The notes: a model not told the origin generated them from the sequence alone. Positions 33,351 through 42,751 are shown, counted from the stretch's first letter. The stretch: 64,000 bases of DNA from Clostridia bacterium (GCA_017524445.1 JAFXVP010000050.1:1-64000); one strand, 5' to 3'. Numbers and translations are program-made.

Positions 33351-35248
33351 TCTGTAAATATTGCAACACCGTATTTGATACAAGCAGGGTCAGACCCGGC
33401 GAGCGCGTGCGCTGCCCCGGCTGCGGCCAGTCCTATCTTCGCAAGGCGGCGCCGAGCGTACCGTCCGTGCCGGAGAAACCGGCGTATGAACCGAAGCCGC
33501 AGGCAGCGTCCAAACGGAAAGCGGCGCGCGAAAAGCCGTCGGTCGGCCTGATCGTCGTACTGATCGTCTTTATCGTTCTGCTGCTGACGGTGATCGCGGG
33601 GATACTCACGTACGTGTTTGCGCCGGATACGTTCCAAAGGATCATGTCCGGGAAGCTTGAGAAAAAGCAGGCGGAAAGCATAAACGATCCGTATGTCACG
33701 GTTTCGTCGCGCGCCGTGCGGTACAACGACGACGGATCGGAGCGGGACGCTTCCGTCACGGCTTTTGCATACGAACCGAACGGACTGGTGCGTTTCGCGA
33801 CCGTCGACGGCGAACAGACGTTCATCTCCTATGAATACGACGGGAACGGGTATCCGTCCAAGATCACGATTTGGCGGCCGGGATACGATGATTCCTGTGA
33901 AATCTCCGTGAAAACGGAACGCAAGGCCGACGGGATCACGCGCGTCACGATGACAAACGAAGACGAATTCGGTTTTATGTGGAATCTCGGTTTTATGTTT
34001 GCGTACTTTTCTCTGTACCGCGACGCCGACCTGACCGACGGAACGGATCTCATACAGATCCGGGACGGCGAAGTCGTTTTCAGCCGTCTGCACGAACAGG
34101 GTACCCTGCATACAACGGAAGTGCAGAAGAACCGTGACGGCAGCAGAACGGTCGTTGAAGTATACGAGAATACCGATTCCGCAAGTTATTCAAAGATGAT
34201 CGCGCAATACGACGCAAACGGCCGCCTTCGGAAAACAAAACAGCAAACCGGCGAAGCGTCGGCAGTCGTTACGCTGCAGTACTTCCGCGAAGAAACGGAG
34301 GATACCGAGGGCTTCCTCGAAAACGGTATCGTCGTCGACGTGCAGGGCGACAGCACGCTGATCGCGGAGGACTATCAGGCGTTGGGCGGCATTGCCAAGC
34401 GGTACCGTTATGACGAAAGCGGCGAACTGACCGAAGAAGAGACGTTTGATCTGATCCATACGGAACCGACGAAACAGGAGTTCTACGAGAACGGCGATCT
34501 CGTCCGCGCCGTTTACAACACGTACTTCGACGACAGGCTCCATTTACAAGCGATCACGGAGCTTGCGCCGCTTTCCGAAGCGTCAAGGCGGAATCACGAA
34601 CAGACGCCCCAAAGCGCCGCGGTCATACCGAGCCCCGCAGCGCAGCCCGAACAGCGCCCCTCAGAGCAGCCTGAGCAGAGCACGGAAACGCCCGCGCCGA
34701 TCATGCCGGCCGAAGCATTGACGCCGGAACCGACCGAGCCGCCGACGCCTGCCCCGACGCCGGAGCCGACGCAAGAACCGACCGAACCCCCGACGCCGAC
34801 GCCGGACGCGACGACCGTACCGACGCCGGATGAGGACGAATCGTTCCTGTACGGCACGATCACCAACGTCAAGAAGCGCGGCACGGTGCGCATCGGTCCG
34901 TCGGAGAACAGCGAACGCATCGGCGCGATCGCCAAAGACGCCATCGTGATCGTGCTGGACATCGGCGAGGAGTATACCAAGATCCGTTATTCGGGCGGCG
35001 TTGCCTATGTCCATACAAAGCTGTTCACGTTCTCGGCAAAGGGCAAGATCGTGAACGTGAACAATCGCGCGACCGTTCGCTCGCAGCCGGATTCGGAAAG
35101 CGACCGGCTCGGCGCGATCGACAAAGGCAAGTCCGTTACCGTGCTGGAATTCGACGGAACGTGGATGAAGATCGAGTACAACGGCGGGATCGGCTACGTA
35201 TTCGGCGAATATGTACAGGTCGACGTAACGATGGACTTATTGGATTGA
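33347..35248 (+). CDS. Zinc-ribbon, single-pass protein with two C-terminal SH3-like domains, 633 aa
   Basis: N-terminal ribbon MICKYCNTVFDTSRVRPGER with CPGCG, one TM (VGLIVVLIVFIVLLLTVIAG, about residues 64-84) and a YD-repeat-like extracellular region (YEYDGNGYPSKI; RYRYDESGELTEEE). Then a TPEPTEPPTPAPTPEPT linker at about 460-500 and two bacterial SH3 domains (ITNVKKRGTVRIGPSENSE..; IVNVNNRATVRSQPDSESD..). SH3b domains usually bind wall peptides. The ATG at 33347 has the better-spaced GGGGG SD; the ATG at 33341 is the alternative. Confidence 0.85.
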   Translation: MICKYCNTVFDTSRVRPGERVRCPGCGQSYLRKAAPSVPSVPEKPAYEPKPQAASKRKAAREKPSVGLIVVLIVFIVLLLTVIAGILTYVFAPDTFQRIMSGKLEKKQAESINDPYVTVSSRAVRYNDDGSERDASVTAFAYEPNGLVRFATVDGEQTFISYEYDGNGYPSKITIWRPGYDDSCEISVKTERKADGITRVTMTNEDEFGFMWNLGFMFAYFSLYRDADLTDGTDLIQIRDGEVVFSRLHEQGTLHTTEVQKNRDGSRTVVEVYENTDSASYSKMIAQYDANGRLRKTKQQTGEASAVVTLQYFREETEDTEGFLENGIVVDVQGDSTLIAEDYQALGGIAKRYRYDESGELTEEETFDLIHTEPTKQEFYENGDLVRAVYNTYFDDRLHLQAITELAPLSEASRRNHEQTPQSAAVIPSPAAQPEQRPSEQPEQSTETPAPIMPAEALTPEPTEPPTPAPTPEPTQEPTEPPTPTPDATTVPTPDEDESFLYGTITNVKKRGTVRIGPSENSERIGAIAKDAIVIVLDIGEEYTKIRYSGGVAYVHTKLFTFSAKGKIVNVNNRATVRSQPDSESDRLGAIDKGKSVTVLEFDGTWMKIEYNGGIGYVFGEYVQVDVTMDLLD

Positions 35249-35411
35249 CGGCAATTGCTTTGCCATCAAACAATCGAAAGGGGCGCGCCTGCGCCGCGTC
35301 AGACAATTTGCATAGGGGAAGCGCCGCCTTCTTCAAGGCGCTTCCATCAGAACGAAATGATTCAATGAGTATTATGACTGTTCAAAAAACAACCGCAAGG
35401 AGGAAAAAGAC
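35249..35411. other. Gap with a GC-rich inverted motif, no gene seen
   Basis: Contains GGGGCGCGCCTGCGCCGC and GAAGCGCCGCCTTCTTCAAGGCGCTTC (about 35318-35344). The latter could fold as a hairpin GAAGCGCC..GGCGCTTC and end the preceding operon. Confidence 0.45.
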
Positions 35412-35996
35412 ATGTTTGAGGATTCGGGCAAAAGTTTGAAAAAATGGGCAGCGGTATTATTCACGCTTTCCGTGATTGGGTTTATCATCTATGCAATCGT
35501 TGCAATCGTTCAGATCAATAAAGCGGGGTATGATGTCACAAAACTGATATTGATTGCGCTCGGGGTTTTGGTCATTGAGATACTGGGTGCGCTGGTCAGT
35601 GCCAAAATGATGTATGCGATCGGCGACACGCATGAAAAAACAGATCAACTGTTTACGATGCAGTGGAAACTGGATAAATTGTTGGAAGAGCATAAGCAAA
35701 TTGAGAAAAACCTGGAAGATCTCAAAAAGATGTTTCCCAAAGGATCCGTCAATACGAGCGTACCGCATGTAAACTCGACGACTGACAAATCCAATGCTTC
35801 GGACAACGGTTCAAATATGGGATCCGAAGCGGCAGGCAAGAACACGGCGGCAAGCAGCATCGTACAAATGCAAACCGACAAGGAGCTGCCAAAAACGCAA
35901 GAACCCGTCGTTCACCGCAGGATCTGTCCGAAATGTCACCAAGACAATCCGCAAGCTGCTCTGTTCTGTCGGTATTGCGGCGAGAAGTTGAAATAA
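35412..35996 (+). CDS. Two-TM coiled-coil protein with C-terminal zinc ribbon, 194 aa
   Basis: Two hydrophobic helices (AAVLFTLSVIGFIIYAIVAI, about 13-32; LILIALGVLVIEILGALV, about 45-62). A coiled coil follows (QLFTMQWKLDKLLEEHKQIE, EKNLEDLKKMF), then a Ser/Asn-rich linker and a ribbon CPKCHQDNPQAALFCRYCG at the end. Clearly lower GC than the genes before it, perhaps acquired separately. SD AGGAGGAAAAAGAC. Function unknown; shares the ribbon theme of the cluster. Confidence 0.78.
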   Translation: MFEDSGKSLKKWAAVLFTLSVIGFIIYAIVAIVQINKAGYDVTKLILIALGVLVIEILGALVSAKMMYAIGDTHEKTDQLFTMQWKLDKLLEEHKQIEKNLEDLKKMFPKGSVNTSVPHVNSTTDKSNASDNGSNMGSEAAGKNTAASSIVQMQTDKELPKTQEPVVHRRICPKCHQDNPQAALFCRYCGEKLK

Positions 35997-36038
35997 ATAC
36001 CGCAAGCTTGTTATACAGACATATTGAAAGGAACTGAC

Positions 36039-36983
36039 ATGAAACGATTTTTAATACTCTTGATTGCCCTGCTGATGCTGCTCGCGCTCGGCTGCGCATC
36101 GACATCCGCTGTCCTTTCAGAAGCGAATCATGAGGATATATTCGATTTGATCGCATCAAGCAGTGAAATCACAGGGGATAATCATGATAATCAAGGAATT
36201 TCAGAATCAACGGAAGAAGTAGTATCAGATTCGGCAACAGCAACTGATCCCGAGGGAAACTCATTATCTGAAATTCCAGACAGAAAAAACAATTCTGCGC
36301 AATTGGAATCATATTATTCTGCTCGAAACAGCGTGAATCATTCCGGTTTGTCGGTAGGCGATCATTTTGTATTGGGGAACTACGAAATAGTATCAGTTGA
36401 TTGGGATTCCAGACATTATATGAGCGAAACATCGTTGAAACAGGTCCCACTCGAATGGAAAATACTTGAAATAAACGGATCGCAGGCTGTCGCTATCGCT
36501 GTGTACTTGCTTAGAGGGCAGGGAAGCTCTGCAATTCCCTTTGATAAAAGTTTTGATAAGGTTGTTAATGAACAGTTAACATGGGAGAATTCTTCTGTTA
36601 GGGAATGGCTGAACAATGAATTCTATAATAATGCTTTTTCCGAGTCAGAGAAAGCTGCAATACTGACTACCCCTTTGGAAAACAAAGGATTGAAAGATTA
36701 CGGGGATCTCAGTTCTCCGAATACATTGGATAGAGTATATTTCCTTTCGTACGAAGAAGTTCTGAAATATATGCCGAATAGAAGCGACAGAAAGTGCTAT
36801 TTTTACGGTGATGTTGGAATGGATAGCGACCACGGTTTCTGTACAAGGACGGTCACAGTCGCTTCTTACGGAGGAAACTACATTGTTCAGATTTGGGGAG
36901 ACGGAAGCATTACCTTCTTAGGAACAACGAGGGGAGTTATCGGAAGTCTACCGGTGATATGCGTTGATCTCAATATGCTGTAA
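36039..36983 (+). CDS. Lipoprotein with DUF6273-like domain, 314 aa
   Basis: Signal MKRFLILLIALLMLLALGC, then a Ser/Glu-rich linker and a C-terminal domain from about residue 110. That domain has PLEWKILEINGSQAVAIAVY, SSVREWLNNEFYNNAFSESE, DRVYFLSYEEV and LPVICVDLNML. This series matches the DUF6273 family common in gut Clostridia, whose function is unknown. Much lower GC than its neighbours, suggesting recent transfer. The leader and signal peptide are almost the same as in the next gene. Confidence 0.83.
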   Translation: MKRFLILLIALLMLLALGCASTSAVLSEANHEDIFDLIASSSEITGDNHDNQGISESTEEVVSDSATATDPEGNSLSEIPDRKNNSAQLESYYSARNSVNHSGLSVGDHFVLGNYEIVSVDWDSRHYMSETSLKQVPLEWKILEINGSQAVAIAVYLLRGQGSSAIPFDKSFDKVVNEQLTWENSSVREWLNNEFYNNAFSESEKAAILTTPLENKGLKDYGDLSSPNTLDRVYFLSYEEVLKYMPNRSDRKCYFYGDVGMDSDHGFCTRTVTVASYGGNYIVQIWGDGSITFLGTTRGVIGSLPVICVDLNML

Positions 36984-37095
36984 TATTTCCCAGGTAATAG
37001 TCATAGAATCACCACCCATACAACAACTGGTATAAAATTGCTTTTGAATATCAGCGTCTTAGAATATAGAATAAGACAAAGAGAAAGGAATTGAC

Positions 37096-39540
37096 ATGAA
37101 ACGATTTTTAGCAATCTCCCTTGCTGCTTTGATGCTGCTCGCGCTCGGCTGCGCATCGTCGACCCCGGCGCGGGAAACGAACGAGGTCGGCGATCTGTTC
37201 GATCAGCTTGCCGAAACCGAGGAACAGGCAAAGGAACGGATCTATTCTTCCGTGCGGAACAAGCTGATGACGGATGCGGAGAAACAGGAAATGACCGCAG
37301 ACGAACGGGCAGAAAACGCCGCGCTGGAAGCGGCGATGCGGAATGCACTGCAAAGCGGCACCCGTGAGGAGCTGGAGCAGCGGATCGCGGAATGGACGGC
37401 GTTCGCCGATGACCTCAGGGACGTTTTTTCGGCATATCGGAAATGCGATCTGACGCCGTTTTCGGATGCGGAGCTTTCACTGCTGTCGAAGGACGAGCTG
37501 AACGAATACTATGCCTATCAGCGGAAGATCGACGAAGCGTTTGCCGCGCGAAAGGAGAAGGATCTGAACCTGCTGAACAGCCAATGGCAGAGCTTCCAGT
37601 CCGAATCAAGGAGAAACATGGAGGCGGCAAAGGAAGAAATGCTGAACGATTGGGTGTCCTCCGCCGATCTCGGCTCTGCGATCACAGGCCTGTTTTCGCT
37701 CGGAACGATCAAAACCGCCACGACCGTCAGCGGACACAGGATCACGGCCACCACGCAATACACGACCGACTTCGGCGTGACCGACGATCAGATCAAAAAC
37801 GGGATGGATTCCTATCTGAGCTGGGCGTCCTCCATGCTGCAGAACGCCGTCAATTCGCTCGGATTCTATATCGGCGATCTTGTGATCCGCATCGAGTACA
37901 TAAACGTGAATGGCAAACTGATCTGCGACAAGGAGTTCAAGGTGATCAAGGCGACGCAGCCCGCAGGCTTCAACCCGCCTGACAAATACTATCCGGATCG
38001 GGATGAGATCAGGTCCGGAGAATCGGACGGCGGCAGCGCTGCGGATCCCGGATCCGCACCCGAAGTCCGGGCGACGGCGGAACCGGGCGAGACAAATGCT
38101 CCGGCGGTCTCCGCCGCGGATCCGACCGCAGCGCCGACGGCAAAGCCCACGGAGACGCCGACGGCAAAGCCGACGGAGACGCCGACCGCAGCGCCGACGG
38201 AGACGCCGAACATCGTATCCGTTCCCGCGATAGAGAACGGGCTTCTGCTTGCGCAGGAGATCGAACCGAAGGAGACGCAGGCGCCGGACGCGACGATTTT
38301 AAGCTGGTCCGGCGAATTCAAAAAGAAAGACCAGACGGACAAGCATACGTTCACGGCGGAGCGCGATGGCGTCTACAGCTTCTTCTTTACAAACATCCCG
38401 GAAGGACAGGAATATGGGATCCAGGTCAGCAACGAAGCGGGAAAAGAGATAAACAATCAATACTGGTCCTACAAATATTCACTGGGTGAAGGCGTCGATC
38501 TGGAACTGAGCGGCGGACAGACCTATACAGTAGCGGTCAGACAAAACGGAGAGGATTACGGAACCTACACGATCAACGTCGGCGTGCAGAAGGCATACAC
38601 GGAGATCGGCGACTATACGGCCATCTATGACAGCATCGAATTTGTGAAGCAGCAGAACGGCTACCTCTTTGTTCCGCCCGTCAGCGGAGAATACCGTTTC
38701 GGCGTATCGGGACTGCCGGAAGGTTACGAATGCGGCATCCAGGTGGTCAATGCATCCGGGAAGGCAATCAGCAATCAGTACTGGAGCTATACTTATGGAG
38801 ACCGAGAAGGGCAGACTGTTACCCTTACAGCCGGACATAACTATCTCATTAAGGTTCGTGAAAACGGATACTTCGGTTCCTACTGTTTCGAAGCAGCCAT
38901 GTATAAACAGGTCGGAGATATCAGCGAAGCGTTTGCGGTGGACGACAGCATCCAATTCCTGAACCAGCGCAACATGTACACATTCACGCCGAAGCATACG
39001 GCGTCGTATCAGTTCGGAATCTCCGGGATCCCGGAAGGTTACGAATACCTCATCCAGGTATGGAATGCCGCAGGCAATGCGATCAGCAATCAATATTGGT
39101 CTTATTCGTATAGCAATAAAAAAAGTCAATCGGTGAATCTCACAGCGGGACAAACATACACCGTGATCGTGCGTCCGCACGAAACGCTTTATGGGACCTA
39201 TCGGCTGGATATCGGAACATTCCGGGAACCGATCGAAATCAAAGAGGACGAACGCGTCAAAGATACGATGCAATACCGGCTGCAGAAAAACCTATACGCC
39301 TTTGCACCGGATTCGGACGGTAAATACCAGATCGAACTGTCCGGCATGCCGAACGGATACGAATACAGGATTCAGGTATGGAATCCTGCCGGCGATACCA
39401 TCAGCAATCAATACTTGAGTTACTCTTACAAAAACGGAGAAAGTCAGGCCGTATCCCTTGTCGGCGGGCAGACGTATCTGATCGTGATCTGGCAGAACGA
39501 AGATTTTCTCGGCGATTATATCGCTACAATTCATCAATAA
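37096..39540 (+). CDS. Lipoprotein with four C-terminal beta-type repeats, 814 aa
   Basis: Signal MKRFLAISLAALMLLALGC. A helical N-terminal half follows to about residue 210 (rich in Glu/Lys/Ala). Then comes a small domain, a PTAKPTETPTAKPTETPT linker (about 345-375) and four repeats of about 95 residues from about residue 400. Repeats share patterns such as GYEYxIQVWNAAGNAISNQY and YSYxNxESQxVxLxxGQTY, and resemble PPC-type beta sandwiches. Probably a wall- or glycan-facing adhesin-like lipoprotein; function unknown. Confidence 0.83.
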   Translation: MKRFLAISLAALMLLALGCASSTPARETNEVGDLFDQLAETEEQAKERIYSSVRNKLMTDAEKQEMTADERAENAALEAAMRNALQSGTREELEQRIAEWTAFADDLRDVFSAYRKCDLTPFSDAELSLLSKDELNEYYAYQRKIDEAFAARKEKDLNLLNSQWQSFQSESRRNMEAAKEEMLNDWVSSADLGSAITGLFSLGTIKTATTVSGHRITATTQYTTDFGVTDDQIKNGMDSYLSWASSMLQNAVNSLGFYIGDLVIRIEYINVNGKLICDKEFKVIKATQPAGFNPPDKYYPDRDEIRSGESDGGSAADPGSAPEVRATAEPGETNAPAVSAADPTAAPTAKPTETPTAKPTETPTAAPTETPNIVSVPAIENGLLLAQEIEPKETQAPDATILSWSGEFKKKDQTDKHTFTAERDGVYSFFFTNIPEGQEYGIQVSNEAGKEINNQYWSYKYSLGEGVDLELSGGQTYTVAVRQNGEDYGTYTINVGVQKAYTEIGDYTAIYDSIEFVKQQNGYLFVPPVSGEYRFGVSGLPEGYECGIQVVNASGKAISNQYWSYTYGDREGQTVTLTAGHNYLIKVRENGYFGSYCFEAAMYKQVGDISEAFAVDDSIQFLNQRNMYTFTPKHTASYQFGISGIPEGYEYLIQVWNAAGNAISNQYWSYSYSNKKSQSVNLTAGQTYTVIVRPHETLYGTYRLDIGTFREPIEIKEDERVKDTMQYRLQKNLYAFAPDSDGKYQIELSGMPNGYEYRIQVWNPAGDTISNQYLSYSYKNGESQAVSLVGGQTYLIVIWQNEDFLGDYIATIHQ

Positions 39541-39563
39541 CAGGTTGTGATCGGCTATACGAA

Positions 39564-39608
39564 ACCGCGGGCCGGAACGGGATCACCGTTCCGGCTCGTT
39601 TCTGTTTC
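39564..39608 (+). terminator. Terminator after the repeat lipoprotein
   Basis: Hairpin GCCGGAACGG-gatca-CCGTTCCGGC followed by TCGTTTCTGTTT. Confidence 0.75.
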
Positions 39609-39646
39609 CGGGAGGCCGAGGTCGGCCTGCCCTGCATGTTTCCGTC

Positions 39647-40759
39647 TTACTCAAACTGCTCCGCCGCCTGTTTCAGGAGATCGCGGATCGGAAGGTGCTG
39701 CGGGCAGACGCCCTCGCACGCGCCGCATCCGATGCAGTCGGACGCCTTGCCGCCTTTACTCGTCACCCAGCCGTAGGAGTTGCCGGGCTTACCCGGAAAC
39801 TTGATCTTATCGTTGATGCAGCGGAACACGCCGGGGATGTCGATGCTTTGCGGGCAGCCGTCCTTGCAGTAGCGGCAGGCGGTGCAGGTGACAAGCGGCA
39901 GCGCGCGCATCATTGCGCGGACCTCGTCGATCGTCCGGTGCGCGGCTTCCGAAAGCGGCTTCGGGTCCTTCATAAATGCGATGTTTTCTTTCATCTGCGC
40001 CACGTTGTTCATGCCGGAGAGGATCATCACGACCGGCTCCTGCTCCGCGACAAACCTGAGCGCGATCTCCGCGGGCGTGCCCTCGTTCAGCGCATGGAAC
40101 TTTTCGAGCGCCGCGTCCGGCAGAAACACCAGTCCGCCGCCCTTGATCGGTTCCATGACGAGCACGGGCTTATCGTGCTTTTTACACACGTCCATGCACG
40201 CCTGCGACTGCACGTGCGGATCGTCGAGGTCGAGCCAGTTGTACTGGATCTGCACGACCTCAAGCTCCGGATGCTCGGTGAGCACGCGATCCAGAAACTC
40301 CGGCGAATCGTGGAACGACATGCCGACATGCTTCACCTTGCCCTGCCGTTTCAGCTCCTGCACGATTTCAAACGCGCGGCAGTCCGTGTATTTTCCGTAG
40401 TTTCCCTCGAGCACACAGTGGATCAGATAGAAATCGAAATACTCCACGCCGCACGCATCGAGCTGCTTCTCGAACAGCGGCAGGATGTCCTCTTCTTTTT
40501 CAAAGCAGCCGGAGGTCAGCTTGTTCGTGAAAACGTAGCTTTCGCGCGGGTAGCGGCTCGTGAGCCCCGCCCGAAGCGCAAGCTCGCTCTTGCCTTCATA
40601 GTAGACGTGCGCCGTGTCGAAATAGTTGAAGCCCGCGTTCATGTAGCAGTCCACCATCTCGCGGAAGTTATCGAGGTCCACCTCGCCGTTTGCGTCGAGC
40701 TGCATGCGCATGCACCCGAACGCGAACTTGCCCTTCAAAAGCTCCGAAAATCGTTCCAT
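39647..40759 (-). CDS. Aldo/keto reductase with C-terminal 4Fe-4S ferredoxin domain
   Basis: 370 residues. AKR barrel with catalytic Tyr (FDTAHVYYEGKSE), DFYLIHCVLEGNYGKY and the NADPH-phosphate region ILSGMNNVAQMKENI. The C-terminal domain has CTACRYCKDGCPQ and CIGCGACEGVCPQ. This two-part architecture is common in anaerobes and may couple the reductase to a redox partner; the substrate is unknown. ATG 40759 chosen for its GGGAGG SD. Confidence 0.93.
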   Translation of the reverse strand: MERFSELLKGKFAFGCMRMQLDANGEVDLDNFREMVDCYMNAGFNYFDTAHVYYEGKSELALRAGLTSRYPRESYVFTNKLTSGCFEKEEDILPLFEKQLDACGVEYFDFYLIHCVLEGNYGKYTDCRAFEIVQELKRQGKVKHVGMSFHDSPEFLDRVLTEHPELEVVQIQYNWLDLDDPHVQSQACMDVCKKHDKPVLVMEPIKGGGLVFLPDAALEKFHALNEGTPAEIALRFVAEQEPVVMILSGMNNVAQMKENIAFMKDPKPLSEAAHRTIDEVRAMMRALPLVTCTACRYCKDGCPQSIDIPGVFRCINDKIKFPGKPGNSYGWVTSKGGKASDCIGCGACEGVCPQHLPIRDLLKQAAEQFE

Positions 40760-40871
40760 ACCGTGCCTCCCGTGTCTTTGTTTATCCCTATTGTAACGGG
40801 CGGCGGCGCTTTCTGTCAAGGAAAAGCCGCGCCGCGCCGGCTTTCTTGCCGGCGTTCACAATTTGGACACA

Positions 40872-40914
40872 CTATCCACGCTCCTTTTCCACCTTATCCA
40901 CAAAGTTATCCACA
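40872..40914 (+). promoter_or_regulatory. DnaA-box pair and flanking half-match away from oriC
   Basis: Two perfect TTATCCACA boxes at 40894-40902 and 40906-40914, in the same direction, 12 bp start to start. CTATCCACG lies at 40872-40880 and TTTTCCACC between them. Confidence 0.65.
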
Positions 40915-41133
40915 ATCCATGTATTTATGGGCGTTTCAAAGGCGGTTTGTATGTGGAAAAATGCGAAAACGGGCACAAGACGGCGGTGCGCTGCGGGCGG
41001 AAGGACCCGTGGGGCGATACGGAAACGTTTCGTCGGAACGCGGTGTTTTTTCGGAAAACCACTTTTCAAATCATGCGGGATATGGTATGCTGTATACGGA
41101 TAAAATCGTGCGATTGTGCAGAGGGAGGAGCTT

Positions 41134-42354
41134 ATGGAACAGACGCCCCAGGAACCGAAAAAAACGGGAAAAAGCGGCGTACCGGTGTGGGTGGTGATCG
41201 CGCTTGTCTGCGTGATCGCTGCAATGGCGGTCTCGCTCTGCCTGATCCTGTTGCCGCGCTGCTATACGATCCGCTGTGAAAGGGTCACGGACCCGTCCGC
41301 GGAGGCGACGCCCGAAGCGGATGAACCGACGCAGCAGCCGGAGACGCCCAGCGAAGTGCCCGCGCCGACGCCCGAGCCCGGCGGTGAAACGGTCGTGACC
41401 GCCACAGAAACGCCCACGCCCGAGCCGACGGAAGAACCGACGCCCGAGCCGACGGAGGAACCGACGCCCGAGCCCACGGAGGAACCGACGCCTACGCCTA
41501 CGCCGGAACCGACCCCGACGCCTTCGCCGACCCCTGTGCCGGAGTATTTCATGTTCGGCGGCAAACAGGTCAAGACCGGTTCGAAGAAGGTTTATGGCAA
41601 AAGCCTCGGCATTGACGGATCGAGCAAAAAACAGAACCTCATTCCCCCGGAAGACGTCGAAAATCTGGTTCTTCTGTGTCCGGACCTTGAGGAGTTCGAG
41701 CTTGATTACTGCAGTTTGCAGGATTATGCGCCGCTCGGCAAGCTTACGAAGCTGCGCGTTCTGAAGCTGCAAAGCTGCGGTGCGGGCGACGGAAACGCGG
41801 TCAAGGACGTCAGCTGGGTCAAGGGGCTGACTGCGCTGATCGAGCTGAGCTTCGTACACAACAAAGTCAGCGATACGACGCCGCTCGAGGGGCTTACGAA
41901 TCTGACGTATCTGAACCTGGGCGACAATCCGCTGACGAACAAGAGCCTCGAATCGATCGGAAAACTCACGAACCTTAAGGAGCTTTATCTGTACAGCGTC
42001 AAGAACGTCTCGGATATCACGCCGCTCGGGAAGCTGACAAAGCTGACATATCTGCACCTCGGAGGCATGAAGAACCTCGAAAACGTCAAGCCGCTGTCCT
42101 CGCTTACCAAGCTCGAAAAGCTTCGCATCCACGGCACCAAGGTAAAGGATCTGACCGGCTTCGGCAAGCTCACCGCACTGAAAAAGCTGGATCTGAGCGG
42201 ACTGAAGATCAAAACGAGCACGATCTCCGAGCTGAAGAGCTGCAAAAAGCTTGATACGGTCGTCATCGAAATGGGCGATGTCGACACCTACAACGCGGTT
42301 CTCGATCAGCTGATCAACAACGGGATGCAGGTCCATTTCTCCTATAAATGGTAA
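41134..42354 (+). CDS. Membrane-anchored leucine-rich-repeat protein, 406 aa
   Basis: N-terminal TM (VPVWVVIALVCVIAAMAVSL, about residues 16-40), a long TPEPTEEPTPEPTEE linker (about 80-130), then about eight LRRs of 22-24 residues. They follow the internalin-type pattern LTNLTYLNLGDNPLTN..LESIGKLTNLKELYL. LRRs bind proteins or glycans outside the cell; the ligand is unknown. AGAGGGAGGAG lies 4-8 nt before the ATG at 41134, which excludes the upstream GTG that overlaps that SD. Confidence 0.9.
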   Translation: MEQTPQEPKKTGKSGVPVWVVIALVCVIAAMAVSLCLILLPRCYTIRCERVTDPSAEATPEADEPTQQPETPSEVPAPTPEPGGETVVTATETPTPEPTEEPTPEPTEEPTPEPTEEPTPTPTPEPTPTPSPTPVPEYFMFGGKQVKTGSKKVYGKSLGIDGSSKKQNLIPPEDVENLVLLCPDLEEFELDYCSLQDYAPLGKLTKLRVLKLQSCGAGDGNAVKDVSWVKGLTALIELSFVHNKVSDTTPLEGLTNLTYLNLGDNPLTNKSLESIGKLTNLKELYLYSVKNVSDITPLGKLTKLTYLHLGGMKNLENVKPLSSLTKLEKLRIHGTKVKDLTGFGKLTALKKLDLSGLKIKTSTISELKSCKKLDTVVIEMGDVDTYNAVLDQLINNGMQVHFSYKW

Positions 42355-42368
42355 GCTTCGGACAATCA

Positions 42369-42403
42369 TACGGACCTTCGCACACGCGGAGGTCCGTTTT
42401 TGA
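42369..42403 (+). terminator. Terminator of the LRR gene
   Basis: Stem ACGGACCT-tcgcacacgcgg-AGGTCCGT followed by TTTTTG. Confidence 0.8.
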
Positions 42404-42409
42404 TATACG

Positions 42410-42660
42410 GGAACGGACAATCCTCCCGTCGGGCTGCGCTCGCCGCCCTTCTTTACACAAGGGGGGCGAGAATACGACAGCGAACCCGTAGGGGCGGATA
42501 TCATCCGCCCGTCATGCAACACAACAGCGGAGCGGGAATGGACAACCCTCCCGTCTCGCTTCGCGATCCACCCTCCCTTACACAGGGCGGGCGAGTTGGC
42601 GCGAGAGGCCCGCAGGGAGCGACGGCACTTCTGTAACGGAGTGATAACGAAGTGGTTAAG
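42410..42660. repeat. Repeat modules between the LRR and PH-SHOCT genes
   Basis: Two copies of a module of the form GGACAAxCCTCCCGTC..GC..CCxCCCTT..TACACAxGGxGGGCGAG (42415-42470 and 42540-42594) flank GTAGGGGCGGATATCATCCGCCC (42489-42511). No gene seen in 42404-42751; short ORFs are shadows of the repeats. Confidence 0.6.
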
Positions 42661-42710
42661 ACGTCTTCGACGCCTCGCCGGGCAGCATAACTGCGGCGTC
42701 GGCGATAAAG

Positions 42711-42742
42711 CAAACAGCGGGGATCGCTCCCCGCTGCCGTGA
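42711..42742 (-). terminator. Terminator of the PH-SHOCT gene
   Basis: Minus-strand hairpin AGCGGGGAGCGATCCCCGCT followed by GTTTGCTTT. Confidence 0.7.
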
Positions 42743-42751
42743 TGTTGATTG

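Noticed and set aside
42640-42710. tRNA-like stretch (AACGAAGTGGTTAAGACG...)
   Set aside because: The D-loop-like piece is not matched by a foldable acceptor stem, anticodon arm or TTCGA loop at the right distances.
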